Shown: positions 35,712 through 44,302 of the stretch, piece by piece | Position numbering within the stretch: position 1 is the stretch's first letter | How the letters are laid out: each line of letters opens with the position of its first letter | DNA from: Planctomycetota bacterium | GTDB taxonomy: Bacteria > Planctomycetota > UBA1135 > GCA-002686595 | Reading direction: 5' to 3' | DNA length: 64,000 nucleotides | Assembly (NCBI GenBank): GCA_029259635.1 | Contig: JAJDEU010000003.1 | Location: 1 to 64,000 of the forward strand | The notes under the pieces: generated by a model | Told to the model about the DNA's origin: nothing | What the model saw: the letters and a program-made list of their open reading frames with translations, nothing else | The model's database searches: none | Position numbers and translations under genes: made by a program

Positions 35712-36478
35712 CAACTCAAGCTCTGTTCGCGGTCGGGATGTTCCGTCAAGTGAAAGAAGATGTCCTCAATAGTCGGATCATCGGGCAAGCCCTCGAGTTC
35801 GGCATGAATGAACTCGAGACTGCCCGAGATGACTTTCTTCCCCTTCTGAAGGACGTAAATCTCGTCGCAGATCTCTTCGATCAGTTCTAGCTGGTGCGAG
35901 GAGACGATGATGGCGGCGCCCTGTTCTTTCGCACGCCGGACGATCGAGTTCTTCATCCGACGAATGCCGAGCGGATCGAGTCCGGTCAGAGGCTCGTCCA
36001 GAAAGATCACCTGCGGGTCATGCAGAAAGGCCATGCAGATCGCGACCTTCTGTTGCATGCCCCGCGAGAGCGCGCCCGGCAAGTGAGAGCGCTTGTCCTC
36101 GATCTCGAATTCTTCGAGCAGTCGGTTCATGCGCTCGTCAACGTCGTGCAGCTGATGCACTCGTCCCGCGAACCGCAGATGCTCTTCGACGGTGAGATAC
36201 TCGAAGAGGTGGGGCGTGTCGGGAACGAAGGCGAGTTCTTGCTTGACCCGCATGGGATCGAGTGCGAGGTCGCATCCGCCGATGAGCAGGCGACCCTCCG
36301 TCGGGGGGATGATGCCCGCCATGCAGCGCATCGAAGTTGTCTTCCCCGCGCCGTTGGGACCGAGAAGTCCGAGGATCATTCCGGCCGGAACGCGGAAGTC
36401 CAGGTGGTCCGCGGCCAGCAATTCGTCATAGCTCTTGGTGAGGCCCGTGACCTCGATGAGCGCTCTCGTCGTTTCCAT
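35711..36478 (-). CDS. ABC transporter ATP-binding protein
   Basis: This 255-aa protein has Walker A (GLLGPNGAGKTTSMRCMAG), an ABC signature (LSRGMQQKVAICMA) and Walker B (VIFLDEPLTGLDPLG), plus the switch His (IVSSHQLELIEE). The close spacing to the permease, with overlapping stop and start at 35711, marks them as one transporter. The ATPase resembles the CcmA/drug-export type ABC-2 ATPases. It is cytoplasmic and drives the permease encoded immediately downstream. Confidence 0.93.
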   Translation of the reverse strand: METTRALIEVTGLTKSYDELLAADHLDFRVPAGMILGLLGPNGAGKTTSMRCMAGIIPPTEGRLLIGGCDLALDPMRVKQELAFVPDTPHLFEYLTVEEHLRFAGRVHQLHDVDERMNRLLEEFEIEDKRSHLPGALSRGMQQKVAICMAFLHDPQVIFLDEPLTGLDPLGIRRMKNSIVRRAKEQGAAIIVSSHQLELIEEICDEIYVLQKGKKVISGSLEFIHAELEGLPDDPTIEDIFFHLTEHPDREQSLS

Positions 36479-36606
36479 GCCGCAGAGCCTAGCGAACCCC
36501 GCTGAAGGTGCGAGAACCTTGGTGTTCTTGCCGGAGCTCTAGTGGGAATCGGGCCCGCCCGTTGGCTGTCGCGCCACTCGCTGATCGGCTCTCTCTGAGC
36601 CTCATG

Positions 36607-36650
36607 AAAACCAAAACGGCCGGCGGAGCTGGAGAGCTGCCGCCGGCCGT
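36607..36650 (-). terminator. Rho-independent terminator after the UGA-containing thioredoxin-like gene
   Basis: An 11-bp GC-rich stem (36616..36626 with 36640..36650) continues with an AGCT/AGCT inner stem and one bulged G. On the minus strand it is followed by a T-rich tail (TTTTGGTTTT). It lies about 65 bp downstream of the stop at 36717. It separates that gene from the ABC operon. Confidence 0.85.
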
Positions 36651-36716
36651 GAGGTGGGTTGACTCCAGCGATACCGAGCCGGGGGGGCTCAACTTGTCGC
36701 TCGAGGTGCCTTCTCG

Positions 36717-37817
36717 CTAGTTCGGAGTCTCGAACATCGCGCGGCGTTTTTTCCAGTCGCCGTTCTCGGGCTGCAGTTCAATGCAGCGATCGATCGTCGC
36801 GATGGCCTTCTCGGATTGACCATTCATGAAATAGCAGCAAGCGAGAGTGTCGAGGACATTGGGGTCCTCCGAGTCCTTCGCTGCAGTCATAGCGATTTCG
36901 AGTGCAAAGGCTTTACCCTTGTCATCGATACCGTCACGAGCTTCCCAGAGGGCCCAGGCCAGCGCATTGCCGAAGCCTTCGCGTTGGTCGTCCGGGCAGG
37001 CTTTCCAAGCGATGCGCATGGAGTGAATCGCCTTCGCGCGCATATCGGTCGCAGCGGCCTTGTCCTCAGACTTCTTCGCGCTATCCATGTAGATCTGCGA
37101 GACCAGGTAGTGCCCGCCTAGGAGCAATTGGCTATCGGTCTCGCCCACTAAACAGTCGACGATCGGCTGCGGGTCGGGAATCTCACCCTGAGCACTAGAG
37201 AGGACTTCACTCCTCACTCGCTCAAAGCGAAGCCGACGAGTGGCGATATGCTTGGCTTCCGGATCCCGCTTGGCGATCTCCGCAAGTTGAGCCTCTCTAC
37301 CGGCTTGATCCCCAAAACCACCGAGCTTGTCGGCCAGAGCGCTACGCGCATCCAAGTCGTCGGGATTGGCTTCAACACTCGCACGGAGCGTGTTGATTGT
37401 GCCTTCGCCTCGGCTGATTCGCTCGACTTCTGCTTTGAACGGTTCGGCGGGCATGTAGCCACCAATCGAATCACGCGGGCTTCCATCGGAGTTCAGGAAG
37501 AGGAGTGCCGGGTATCCACGAACCGCGAAGCGCTTCGCAATCGGTTCGCCGGTTTCGCTCTCGGCATCGATGGAGAGAACGAGCATGTCTTGCATTGCGG
37601 TGACCACCGCGTCGTTGGAAAAGGTGTCCTTATCCAAGCGTTTGCACCAGCTTCACCAGTCTGTCCAGAAGTCGAGGAAGATGATCTTGTTGGTGGCTTT
37701 GGCCTCGACCAGAGCTTCTTCGAACGTGCCTTCGTACCACGGCAATTTGCCATGGTCTGCAGGCGCCGGTGAGGCGGGCAGTGAGAGGGCCGCGCTCGCG
37801 AATAGAGTGAGCAGCAT
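36717..37817 (-). CDS. Thioredoxin-fold/TPR protein with in-frame TGA at the CxxC position (selenoprotein candidate)
   Basis: From the ATG at 37817 the frame has 366 codons with a single in-frame TGA at codon 55 (37653..37655). It begins with a signal peptide (MLLTLFASAALSLPASPAPA), then a thioredoxin-like domain, then TPR-like helices (LDTLACCYFMNGQSEKAI). The redox site reads FWTDW-TGA-SWCKRLD, so the TGA replaces the first CxxC cysteine and Cys58 is intact. The two paralogues (166..1308, 1486..2628) have Ser at this place. The cis-Pro loop is GYPALLFLN. The frame is open on both sides, and a SECIS-like stem-loop follows the TGA. Translation with selenocysteine would give a UxxC oxidoreductase. 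The alternatives are a nonsense mutation, a sequencing error, or a shorter product from the TTG at 37637. A GAGG lies 9 nt before the ATG. Confidence 0.7.
37623..37648 (-). promoter_or_regulatory. Candidate bacterial SECIS stem-loop
   Basis: On the minus strand, 5 nt after the in-frame TGA, GGTG (37645..37648) pairs with CACC (37623..37626). Inside, CTT and AAG pair around a GGAT loop, and one more C-G pair forms with a bulged G. The loop GG lies 18-19 nt after the TGA, against 19-20 in the Escherichia coli fdhF element. The upper stem is short, so support is moderate. A competing AAGG/CCTT hairpin exists just downstream. Confidence 0.35.
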
Positions 37818-38043
37818 TTAGATAAACCTCAGTGAAAGGAATAGCGGGGTGGGCGGTGGCCGCGAGGCCGAGCCGTCATCCTAAGCAGAGAGGCGCTCGA
37901 TCGACGTATAGAACATGCAAGTCGCAGGGCGAGGCCCAAGAAGAAGGGTGAACCAGGCGTGAGTTCTCCGCCGGTTTGTGAAATGTGCGGTGATCGGAGC
38001 TGCCTGCTGCGAGCTCCTTCCGGCAGGAGCTGGCGAAGTGGAC

Positions 38044-38081
38044 AAAAAAAGGCCGCCCGACGCGAACGTCGGGCGGCCTTT
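38044..38081 (-). terminator. Rho-independent terminator after groEL
   Basis: A perfect 12-bp GC-rich stem (38051..38062 with 38067..38078) has a CGAA loop. On the minus strand it is followed by seven T residues (38044..38050). It lies about 20 bp after the groEL stop at 38101. Confidence 0.9.
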
Positions 38082-38100
38082 GAAAAATGGAACTGAAAGA

Positions 38101-39711
38101 CTAGTGACTGTGGCTGGTCATCTCGTCTTCGGCGTTCGGAAGGTCGCTGACCAGTGCGTCGGTCGTCAGCAGGAGACTGGCGACAGAAGCGGCGTTTTGC
38201 AGGGCCATGCGCGTGACCTTCGTCGGGTCGATGACGCCGGACTTGACGAGGTCCTCATAGGTGTCCGTCGCAGCGTTGTAGCCCCAGTTGCCGGTCTTCT
38301 TAGCGCGCACGTTTTGCACGACAACAGCGCCGTCTTGACCCGCGTTCTGCGAGATCTGACGGATCGGAGCTTCGAGAGCACGGTGCACAATCATGGCACC
38401 GACGCGCTCGTCGCCCGTGCACTTCATCTTGTCGATCGCGGCCTGACCTTGGAGCAGTGCGACGCCGCCACCGGGGACAACGCCCTCGGCAACTGCGGCA
38501 CGGGTTGCGTGAAGAGCATCTTCGACGCGCGCCTTCTTCTCCTTCATCTCGGCTTCGGTAGCTGCACCAACGACGATTTGAGCGACGCCGCCTGCGAGCT
38601 TCGCAAGACGCTCTTGGAGCTTCTCGCGATCGTAGTCCGACTTCGTGTTGTCAATTTCAGCTTTGATCTGGTCGATGCGACCTTTGATCGTGGCCTTCTT
38701 GCCAGCGCCTTCGATGATGGTTGTGTTGTCCTTGCTGACAATGACCTTCTTCGCGGTTCCGAGGTCCGTCAACTTGACGCCTTCCAGCGTTGCGCCGGTG
38801 GCTTCGAAGACGGGATTGGCTCCGGTCAGGTAGCCGATGTCTTCCATCATGGCCTTGCGACGATCACCGAAGCCGGGGGCTTTGATGGCGACGCAGGGGA
38901 AGGCACCGCGGAGGCGGTTGACGACGAGAGTCGTCAGCGCTTCGCCGTCGATGTCTTCGGCGAGGATGACGAGCGGGCGGCCGCTGCGTGCAACTTCTTC
39001 GAGGATCGGAATCATGTCCTTGACCGTCGAGACCTTCTTCTCGTGGATCAGGATCATCGGATTCTCGAGCACGCACTCCATGCTCTTCGGATCGGTGATG
39101 AAGTGAGGGGACAGGTAGCCCTTATCGAACTGCATGCCCTCAACCCACTCGACCTCCGTGACGAGGCTCTTGCCCTCTTCCACGGTGATCACGCCGTCCT
39201 TGCCGACACGGTCCATGGCCTCGGCGAGCATCTCACCGACTTCCGGATCGTTGTTGGAAGCGATCGTGCCGATCTGAGCGATGTCCTTGTGGCCTTTGAT
39301 GGGCGTGGAGAGCTTCGTCAGTGACTTGATCGTGGCGTCGACAGCCAAGTCGATACCGCGCTTAAGAGCGACCGGGTTAGCGCCGGCCGTAACGTTCTTG
39401 AGACCCTCTTCGAAGATAGCCTCCGCAAGAACGGTCGCCGTCGTCGTTCCGTCACCGGCACCATCGTTGGTACGCGCGGCGACTTCTTTGACGAGCTGAG
39501 CTCCCATGTTCTCGTAGGGATCCTCGAGGTCGATCTCTTTGGTGACCGAGACGCCGTCTTTGGTGACGGTCGGGCTGCCAAAGGACTTTTGAATGATCAC
39601 GTTGCGACCGCGCGGGCCGAGAGTGACTTTGACGGCGCGTGCGAGTTTGCGCACACCGTTCCGAATGTGCTCGCGCGCTTCGGAGTCGTAGCTAATTTGC
39701 TTGGCTGACAT
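38101..39711 (-). CDS. groEL: Chaperonin GroEL (60 kDa)
   Basis: This 536-aa subunit forms the double-ring folding chamber. Family motifs are present: [17 protein letters not shown], the nucleotide site [17 protein letters not shown], the apical domain segment and the [18 protein letters not shown] block. The C-terminus ends EDEMTSHSH, without the usual Gly-Gly-Met repeat tail; ends of this kind occur in non-canonical copies. It follows groES by 31 bp and is expressed from the same promoter. Confidence 0.97.
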   Translation of the reverse strand: MSAKQISYDSEAREHIRNGVRKLARAVKVTLGPRGRNVIIQKSFGSPTVTKDGVSVTKEIDLEDPYENMGAQLVKEVAARTNDGAGDGTTTATVLAEAIFEEGLKNVTAGANPVALKRGIDLAVDATIKSLTKLSTPIKGHKDIAQIGTIASNNDPEVGEMLAEAMDRVGKDGVITVEEGKSLVTEVEWVEGMQFDKGYLSPHFITDPKSMECVLENPMILIHEKKVSTVKDMIPILEEVARSGRPLVILAEDIDGEALTTLVVNRLRGAFPCVAIKAPGFGDRRKAMMEDIGYLTGANPVFEATGATLEGVKLTDLGTAKKVIVSKDNTTIIEGAGKKATIKGRIDQIKAEIDNTKSDYDREKLQERLAKLAGGVAQIVVGAATEAEMKEKKARVEDALHATRAAVAEGVVPGGGVALLQGQAAIDKMKCTGDERVGAMIVHRALEAPIRQISQNAGQDGAVVVQNVRAKKTGNWGYNAATDTYEDLVKSGVIDPTKVTRMALQNAASVASLLLTTDALVSDLPNAEDEMTSHSH

Positions 39712-39742
39712 GGGAGGATTCCTTTTGGAAGTCTGGTGAGAA

Positions 39743-40054
39743 TCAGCCGATCACGCCGAGAATGTCGCTCTCGTGCATGATCAGGTAGTCGGTGTCGTTG
39801 AACTTGACGTCGGTGCCGCCGTAAGCGGTGAAGAGCACGCGGTCGCCAACCTTGACGGCGAACTCACTGCGCGAACCGTCGTCGAGCAATTTGCCTGAGC
39901 CGAGCGCAACGATCTTGCCCTCTTTCGGCTTCTCTTTAGCGGACTCGGGCAGAAGGATTCCACCGGCGGTCTTTTCTTCGGCGGCGGTGCGCTGAACGAG
40001 GACGCGATCACCGAGGGGGCGGATGTTCACCTTGGATTTAGTTTTCGTAGCCAT
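39743..40054 (-). CDS. groES: Co-chaperonin GroES
   Basis: This 103-aa protein is the lid of the GroEL chamber. Visible family motifs are [34 protein letters not shown] (mobile loop) and [19 protein letters not shown]. It is slightly longer than usual because of a short N-terminal Lys-rich extension. No Shine-Dalgarno is seen before ATG 40054. A promoter-like pair of hexamers ends 6 nt before the ATG, so the transcript may be leaderless. Confidence 0.97.
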   Translation of the reverse strand: MATKTKSKVNIRPLGDRVLVQRTAAEEKTAGGILLPESAKEKPKEGKIVALGSGKLLDDGSRSEFAVKVGDRVLFTAYGGTDVKFNDTDYLIMHESDILGVIG

Positions 40055-40060
40055 GACTGA

Positions 40061-40089
40061 TTCTTATGGAGTTTGAGTTTGATGTCTAA
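40061..40089 (-). promoter_or_regulatory. Predicted groES-groEL promoter
   Basis: On the minus strand, TTAGAC (40084..40089) and TAAGAA (40061..40066) are spaced by exactly 17 bp. They look like -35 and -10 hexamers. The predicted transcription start falls at or next to the first base of the groES ATG. Confidence 0.45.
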
Positions 40090-40098
40090 GTGGTAGAT

Positions 40099-40123
40099 CC
40101 CTGTCGCGCGAATCGCGACAGGG
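40099..40123. promoter_or_regulatory. 10-bp inverted repeat upstream of groES
   Basis: A perfect 10-bp inverted repeat (CCCTGTCGCG, 5-nt centre, reverse complement) lies just upstream of the predicted groES -35. It does not match the CIRCE sequence bound by HrcA. It could be an operator for groE control, or a hairpin ending the response-regulator transcript, although no T-run follows. Confidence 0.5.
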
Positions 40124-40153
40124 TGGTTGTCTTGCTGATGAACGGAGGCTCTG

Positions 40154-40552
40154 TTAGTTGAGTTCAGGCCCGCGCAATTTGAGTAGGCGCTCGTACTCGT
40201 CGAGCGCGCGCTGCACTTCGCTGCGCAAGAGCGCCGGTTGAACCGGCTTTCGCATAACGGCAAAAGCGCCAGCTCGAAGAGCGACGCCTTCCATCCCGGC
40301 GGTCAGGTTCCCCGAGTAGAGAATGCAGGGCAGGTCGCTGAACAAGTCGCGGAGACGCGGCAGGACTTCGAGGCCGCTGTAGGCGGGCATATTCCAGTCG
40401 AGCAGAGCCGCGTGGATCTCTTGTCCTTGAACGACCTCGAGCGCTTCCGATCCGCTCTCCGCCAATAGAACCTCGAGCCCCTGGGCGCCGAGTAGATCGG
40501 CAACGCCAGTGCGTACTTCGAGGTCGTCGTCAGCGAGGAGGATGCGGTGCAT
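40154..40552 (-). CDS. Single-domain response regulator
   Basis: This 132-aa protein is a stand-alone receiver domain. The acidic pocket (LLADDDLEV, Asp8-10), phosphorylation site Asp52 (LLDWNMP), the Ser/Thr position (ILYSGN) and Lys102 (VMRKPVQP) are all present. No output domain follows, only a short C-terminal helix. The ATG at 40552 is chosen over the longer frame because it gives the usual RILLADDD start. No histidine kinase gene lies nearby. Such regulators act by protein contact, often as phospho-relay intermediates. Confidence 0.9.
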   Translation of the reverse strand: MHRILLADDDLEVRTGVADLLGAQGLEVLLAESGSEALEVVQGQEIHAALLDWNMPAYSGLEVLPRLRDLFSDLPCILYSGNLTAGMEGVALRAGAFAVMRKPVQPALLRSEVQRALDEYERLLKLRGPELN

Positions 40553-41128
40553 GATTGAGGCTCGGGGACGCGAGTTGCGACTCCCCGAGCGCCGCTGATG
40601 GCAAAGCCCGTGCCGTTTCGATCGGGCGCTATTCGCTCCCGGCAGCATTCCCTAAGGGCAGTCAAAGCAAGTGGTTATGTGCTGTGGGCAACGGGCGGTC
40701 AGGGAGCCCTCACGGTGGGGCCCCGTGTCAATATGGCAGGGAGCCTAGGGAAGAGCTGGAGCAGCTGTCAGGTTGGCAGCCGGGGTGAGACCGACCTGAG
40801 TGAGTCGGTGTGGAGGGCTCGTACGAGCGAGCTGGAAGGTAGGGAGTTCGGGGGCATTTCTCGGTTGGTGGGCTCAGCTCGTCTGGTCGCCTTCCATGCG
40901 GAACTGCTTCGGCTCGGTTCGGTGACCCGGATCAAGATGTGGCCGACCGAACTGACTGGGTTCCGTGTGGAAAGCCAGCGCTAAGTGCCTGCCCGCTAAG
41001 ATCCTCCGACGGGATTCCAGTTTCGAGGGCCTAGGCTGCATCGATTCTGACGCAAGCCTTGATGGCTCCACGGGTCATGGATGAGCTTCCCACACTAAAC
41101 CCAGTCAGTTCCTAAGTAGACTGCCGCG
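40553..41128. other. 576-bp gap without a recognised gene
   Basis: This stretch separates the response regulator and the dipeptidase gene. One open frame (40598..40984, 128 codons) crosses it but has no domain-like features and is not supported. A large imperfect inverted repeat (40892..40972) is the main structured element, and may indicate a small RNA or a degenerate repeat element. Confidence 0.4.
40892..40972. repeat. Imperfect long inverted repeat in the gap
   Basis: A 12-nt arm (40892..40903) pairs along its full length with 40961..40972 if two G-T pairs are allowed. Ten further nucleotides (40914..40923) pair with 40946..40955, again with one G-T. The central loop is about 22 nt. G-T wobble pairs make sense in RNA rather than DNA, which favours a folded transcript. 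Confidence 0.6.
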
Positions 41129-42256
41129 ATGAAGGCGAGCTTTCCCGTGTTCGACGCGCACGTTGATTCTCTGCAGCGCGCGCTCGATTTGGATCATGAT
41201 CTGGGCACTCAAACCGACGGCCACCTCGACCTGGTGCGCGGCCGAAGAGGCGGGCTGACCAGCGTCGTTTTGGTTTGTTTCGTCGATCCGGCGTTCCTCG
41301 ATCCCGAGACCGGTGGCCCCGGAGCTCGAGCGGCGCTCTTGCTCCGCGAAGCTCATCGACTTGCGGCCAAGCACCCGGAGCAAATCGCGCTCGTTGGGAA
41401 TGGAGAGGCACTGGATCGCGCCCACGCGAGCAGTCTGATTGCCGGGATTCCCGGCATTGAAGGAGGGCATGCGATCGAGGAGGACTTGGAGCGCCTGCGT
41501 TGGTTCTTCGACCGAGGACTGCGAGTGATGACCCTGGTCTGGAATAACCACCTCTCGTGGATTCGGTCCTGCCGCGAGGGAGCTGGGCCGGAGATTCCAG
41601 AGGGCTTGTCCGAATTCGGTCGCGAGGTTGTGCGCGAGATGAATCGGCTCGGCATGGTGATCGACTTGTCCCACGCCGGTGAGCGGTCCTTTTACGACGT
41701 GATGGACACGACGAGTCGGCCGGTAATCGCGAGCCATTCGGGCTGTCGCGCGCTCCATGACCACCCGCGCAACCTCGACGACGATCAGCTGCGCACACTG
41801 GCGAAAAACGGCGGAGTGATCGGCATCGTCTTTCACCCGGGATTCCTGGATGCCGACGCGCGTGCCGAGGAAGTCGGGTTGCGGGACACCGACGAGTACA
41901 GGGCTTTGAAGGGCAGGAACGAGTCCGAAAAGTTTCTGCTTCAGGGAGACTTCATGCGGGCCCGAGCGACGCCGCTCTCCGCTGATTGTCTCGTGGCTCA
42001 CGTGCTCCACGCCATCGAGATCGCCGGTCTGGATCACGTGGGGCTCGGTTCGGACTTCGACGGGATTGAGCGCGGGCCGGAGAATCTGGAAGACGCTTCT
42101 TGCTATGGCTATTTGGCAGAAGCTTTGGGGGAGCGCGGATTGAACCGTTCCGAGGTGCGGGCGGTCATGTCCGGCAACATGGAACGCGTGTTTCGAGAGG
42201 TGACCGGGGGTGAGGCGGTAGCGAGTCTGTGCTCTGTCCAGACGCACTTGGAGTGA
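41129..42256 (+). CDS. M19 membrane dipeptidase family protein
   Basis: This 375-aa protein has the metal ligands of the M19/renal dipeptidase family: FDAHVDSLQ (His11, Asp13), GIEGGHAIE (bridging Glu), the VIDLSHAGERSFYDV helix with its His and VIASHSGCRAL with the second His. DHVGLGSDFDGIERG carries the last Asp. Bacterial members cleave dipeptides, including D-amino-acid forms, with two zincs. No signal peptide is visible, so it should be cytoplasmic. The next gene lies 119 bp downstream. Confidence 0.92.
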   Translation: MKASFPVFDAHVDSLQRALDLDHDLGTQTDGHLDLVRGRRGGLTSVVLVCFVDPAFLDPETGGPGARAALLLREAHRLAAKHPEQIALVGNGEALDRAHASSLIAGIPGIEGGHAIEEDLERLRWFFDRGLRVMTLVWNNHLSWIRSCREGAGPEIPEGLSEFGREVVREMNRLGMVIDLSHAGERSFYDVMDTTSRPVIASHSGCRALHDHPRNLDDDQLRTLAKNGGVIGIVFHPGFLDADARAEEVGLRDTDEYRALKGRNESEKFLLQGDFMRARATPLSADCLVAHVLHAIEIAGLDHVGLGSDFDGIERGPENLEDASCYGYLAEALGERGLNRSEVRAVMSGNMERVFREVTGGEAVASLCSVQTHLE

Positions 42257-42375
42257 GTGGAAGCTGATGGGGTGGGTGGCGAAGCGAGCGCGCACTTAAT
42301 CCGAGCTGGAGACAGTCTTGGAAAGCGCGGTCTTTTCACTCGAAGAGCGCGACCGGCGCTCGGTAGGATGCGGTC

Positions 42376-44034
42376 TTGAAACCGACATTAGATACAGCGA
42401 GTCCGGTTCCCGCCGCCTTGCAAGGTGTATTCGAACCGGGCTGGAATCACGCGCTCGATATTTTGGTCGTGTTCGGACAGTCGCCGCCGGAGTTTTTTGA
42501 AGCTTTAGCGGAAGTTGGGCAAGCGCGCGCCATCGTTATTCGAGAGTCGAACTCGGTCGATCCGCTTCCTCCGGAGCCTTTTAAAATCGCAGCGAATCCG
42601 CTTGAATTGTTTCAGGCCATTCTAACTTTCGGCGGTGAGGCGCCGACTCACGCGGCCATTCGCAGACAGGCAGGAACTGAACTTACCGATGAGTACCTCG
42701 GTGAACTCATTCAGTCGTTGCGCGGTGCGATCGGAACCTTCACTCTTTTCCGACAGACCTTGGAGATGCATGCGCCGCAGTGGGCGCTGCAGGGAATCAA
42801 GAACTTGCCGAGCGTGGCGAGCCATCCTTCGCTCGAGTCGCTAAAAGGCGCTTTTCGCGGCGTTCCCTGTGTCATCGTCTCCCCCGGACCTTCGCTCGAC
42901 AAAAACATCGAGCTGCTCGCCGAACTGAACGGCAAAGCGCTGGTCATGACTTGCAGCCATGCGCTGCGCGCAATCGAAGAGGCCGGCGCTAAAGCGGACA
43001 TCATCGCGGTGTCCGATCCCAAGTTTACCGGCCGACACTTTAAGGATTCGACGAGTATCGCGAGCTCGACGCTTTTGCTCGACGTCGTTGCCGACCCGCG
43101 CAATTTCGACATTCCCGCTCAACGAAAATTCCTCTTCGCATCCCACGACTCGGTGGATCCGTGGGTTTTCGGCTCCTTGGGCGAATCCGCTGTTGTGGAA
43201 TCTGGCGGTTCGGTGGCTTGCGTCGAGTTGAGCACCGCTCGCATGCTCGGTTGCGACCCGATTGTCCTGATCGGGCAAGACCTGGCCTTGACGGAAGGGC
43301 GCTACTACGCCAAATCGAGCATTGACGGCATGGCCTACGTCGAGCCGAGCAGCGACGGTTCCGTCTTCGAATTGGTTCGCCCGCACATTCACGAGCACAA
43401 CGACGAGCTCACCGTTACGCGGCATCCTCAAGAGGAGATGTTGACCGTTCCCGCTTGGGGCGGTGGTTCCGTCGAAACTTCGTCCTCGCTCTACACGTTT
43501 CTTCAGTGGTTTTGCGCTGCGGGAACTTCGATGGAGCAGCAGGTCTTTAACTGCACCGAGGGCGGAGCGTTTATCGATGGCATGGAGCACATCACGCTGC
43601 GGGACTTTATGGACCGGCACGCTCTCGAAGATGTGGACATCGAGGCAGTCTTGGCGGAGTGTCAGGCGAAGACGGCGGGGCCGGAACGCTGTGAATCGAT
43701 GAGGACGGCGGTCGAGGAGATGCTTGAGGGAGTTCGGAACTGCGCAAAGGAGGCGCGCGTTTGCAAGCAGTATGCGACGCGGGCACTCCGTGATTCCAAG
43801 GCGTTGGATGAACTCGGGAAATGTGAGAAACGACTCTCGCACGCGATTGCGCCGCTACCAGCGCTCTCCATGCTCGCACAGGCGAGAATTCGCGAAGCGC
43901 AGCTGCGAGCCGAAAAAGCGAAGACACTCGAGGTCAACTTGGATGCCGCAAGAGAGTTGTTCGAGGTCGTGATCGAAGCCGCCGATCAGCTGGAAGAGCC
44001 GTTGAAGGACGCGAAGCGGGTTCTTCAAGCGTAG
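42376..44034 (+). CDS. MptE-like/DUF115 family protein
   Basis: This 552-aa protein contains the DUF115 motif series: GVPCVIVSPGPSLDKNIELL, KALVMTCSHALRAIEEAG, ADIIAVSDP, then SVACVELSTARMLGCDPIV and LIGQDLALT. DUF115 proteins relate to archaeal MptE and to proteins needed for flagellin or surface glycan modification. The start is a TTG at 42376 with TAGGA about 8 nt before it; no in-frame ATG gives the same N-terminus. The C-terminal 150 residues are helical, probably a coiled coil. No flagellar or nonulosonate genes lie nearby, so the acceptor is unclear. Confidence 0.7.
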   Translation: MKPTLDTASPVPAALQGVFEPGWNHALDILVVFGQSPPEFFEALAEVGQARAIVIRESNSVDPLPPEPFKIAANPLELFQAILTFGGEAPTHAAIRRQAGTELTDEYLGELIQSLRGAIGTFTLFRQTLEMHAPQWALQGIKNLPSVASHPSLESLKGAFRGVPCVIVSPGPSLDKNIELLAELNGKALVMTCSHALRAIEEAGAKADIIAVSDPKFTGRHFKDSTSIASSTLLLDVVADPRNFDIPAQRKFLFASHDSVDPWVFGSLGESAVVESGGSVACVELSTARMLGCDPIVLIGQDLALTEGRYYAKSSIDGMAYVEPSSDGSVFELVRPHIHEHNDELTVTRHPQEEMLTVPAWGGGSVETSSSLYTFLQWFCAAGTSMEQQVFNCTEGGAFIDGMEHITLRDFMDRHALEDVDIEAVLAECQAKTAGPERCESMRTAVEEMLEGVRNCAKEARVCKQYATRALRDSKALDELGKCEKRLSHAIAPLPALSMLAQARIREAQLRAEKAKTLEVNLDAARELFEVVIEAADQLEEPLKDAKRVLQA

Positions 44035-44302
44035 CGGTGCGTGGCAAAAGTCATTCACCACATGAACGGCGTCCTTCCGGACAGGTCGGCCCCCGAGAGC
44101 CTCGCTGAATCCGCTGCCTGCCGAAGTATGGCTGCGACAGCGTTCCCTGGCACCAACCTGACCGAAATGCCGCTGCTCATGGGGCAAAGCACTTTCACCA
44201 CGGACCGCTAGCACCGCGAAGGAAATCGGGCTTTTCCGGTAACCATTCGTCGGTAGCTCAGTCCAGACGGTGTACATCGAACCGTCACATGAGGAGTGAG
44301 CG

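Noticed and set aside
37493..37637. TTG at 37637 as the real start of the third thioredoxin-like gene
   Set aside because: It begins after the redox motif and would delete the signal peptide and part of the fold. The upstream frame is intact and matches the paralogues.
37978..39324. 448-codon plus-strand frame
   Set aside because: It is antisense to groEL.
40099..40123. CIRCE operator for HrcA before groES
   Set aside because: The inverted repeat sequence and 5-bp centre do not match CIRCE (9-bp arms, 9-bp spacer).
40598..40984. 128-codon frame in the 576-bp gap
   Set aside because: Low-complexity composition, no motif and no ribosome site; it covers the inverted repeat.
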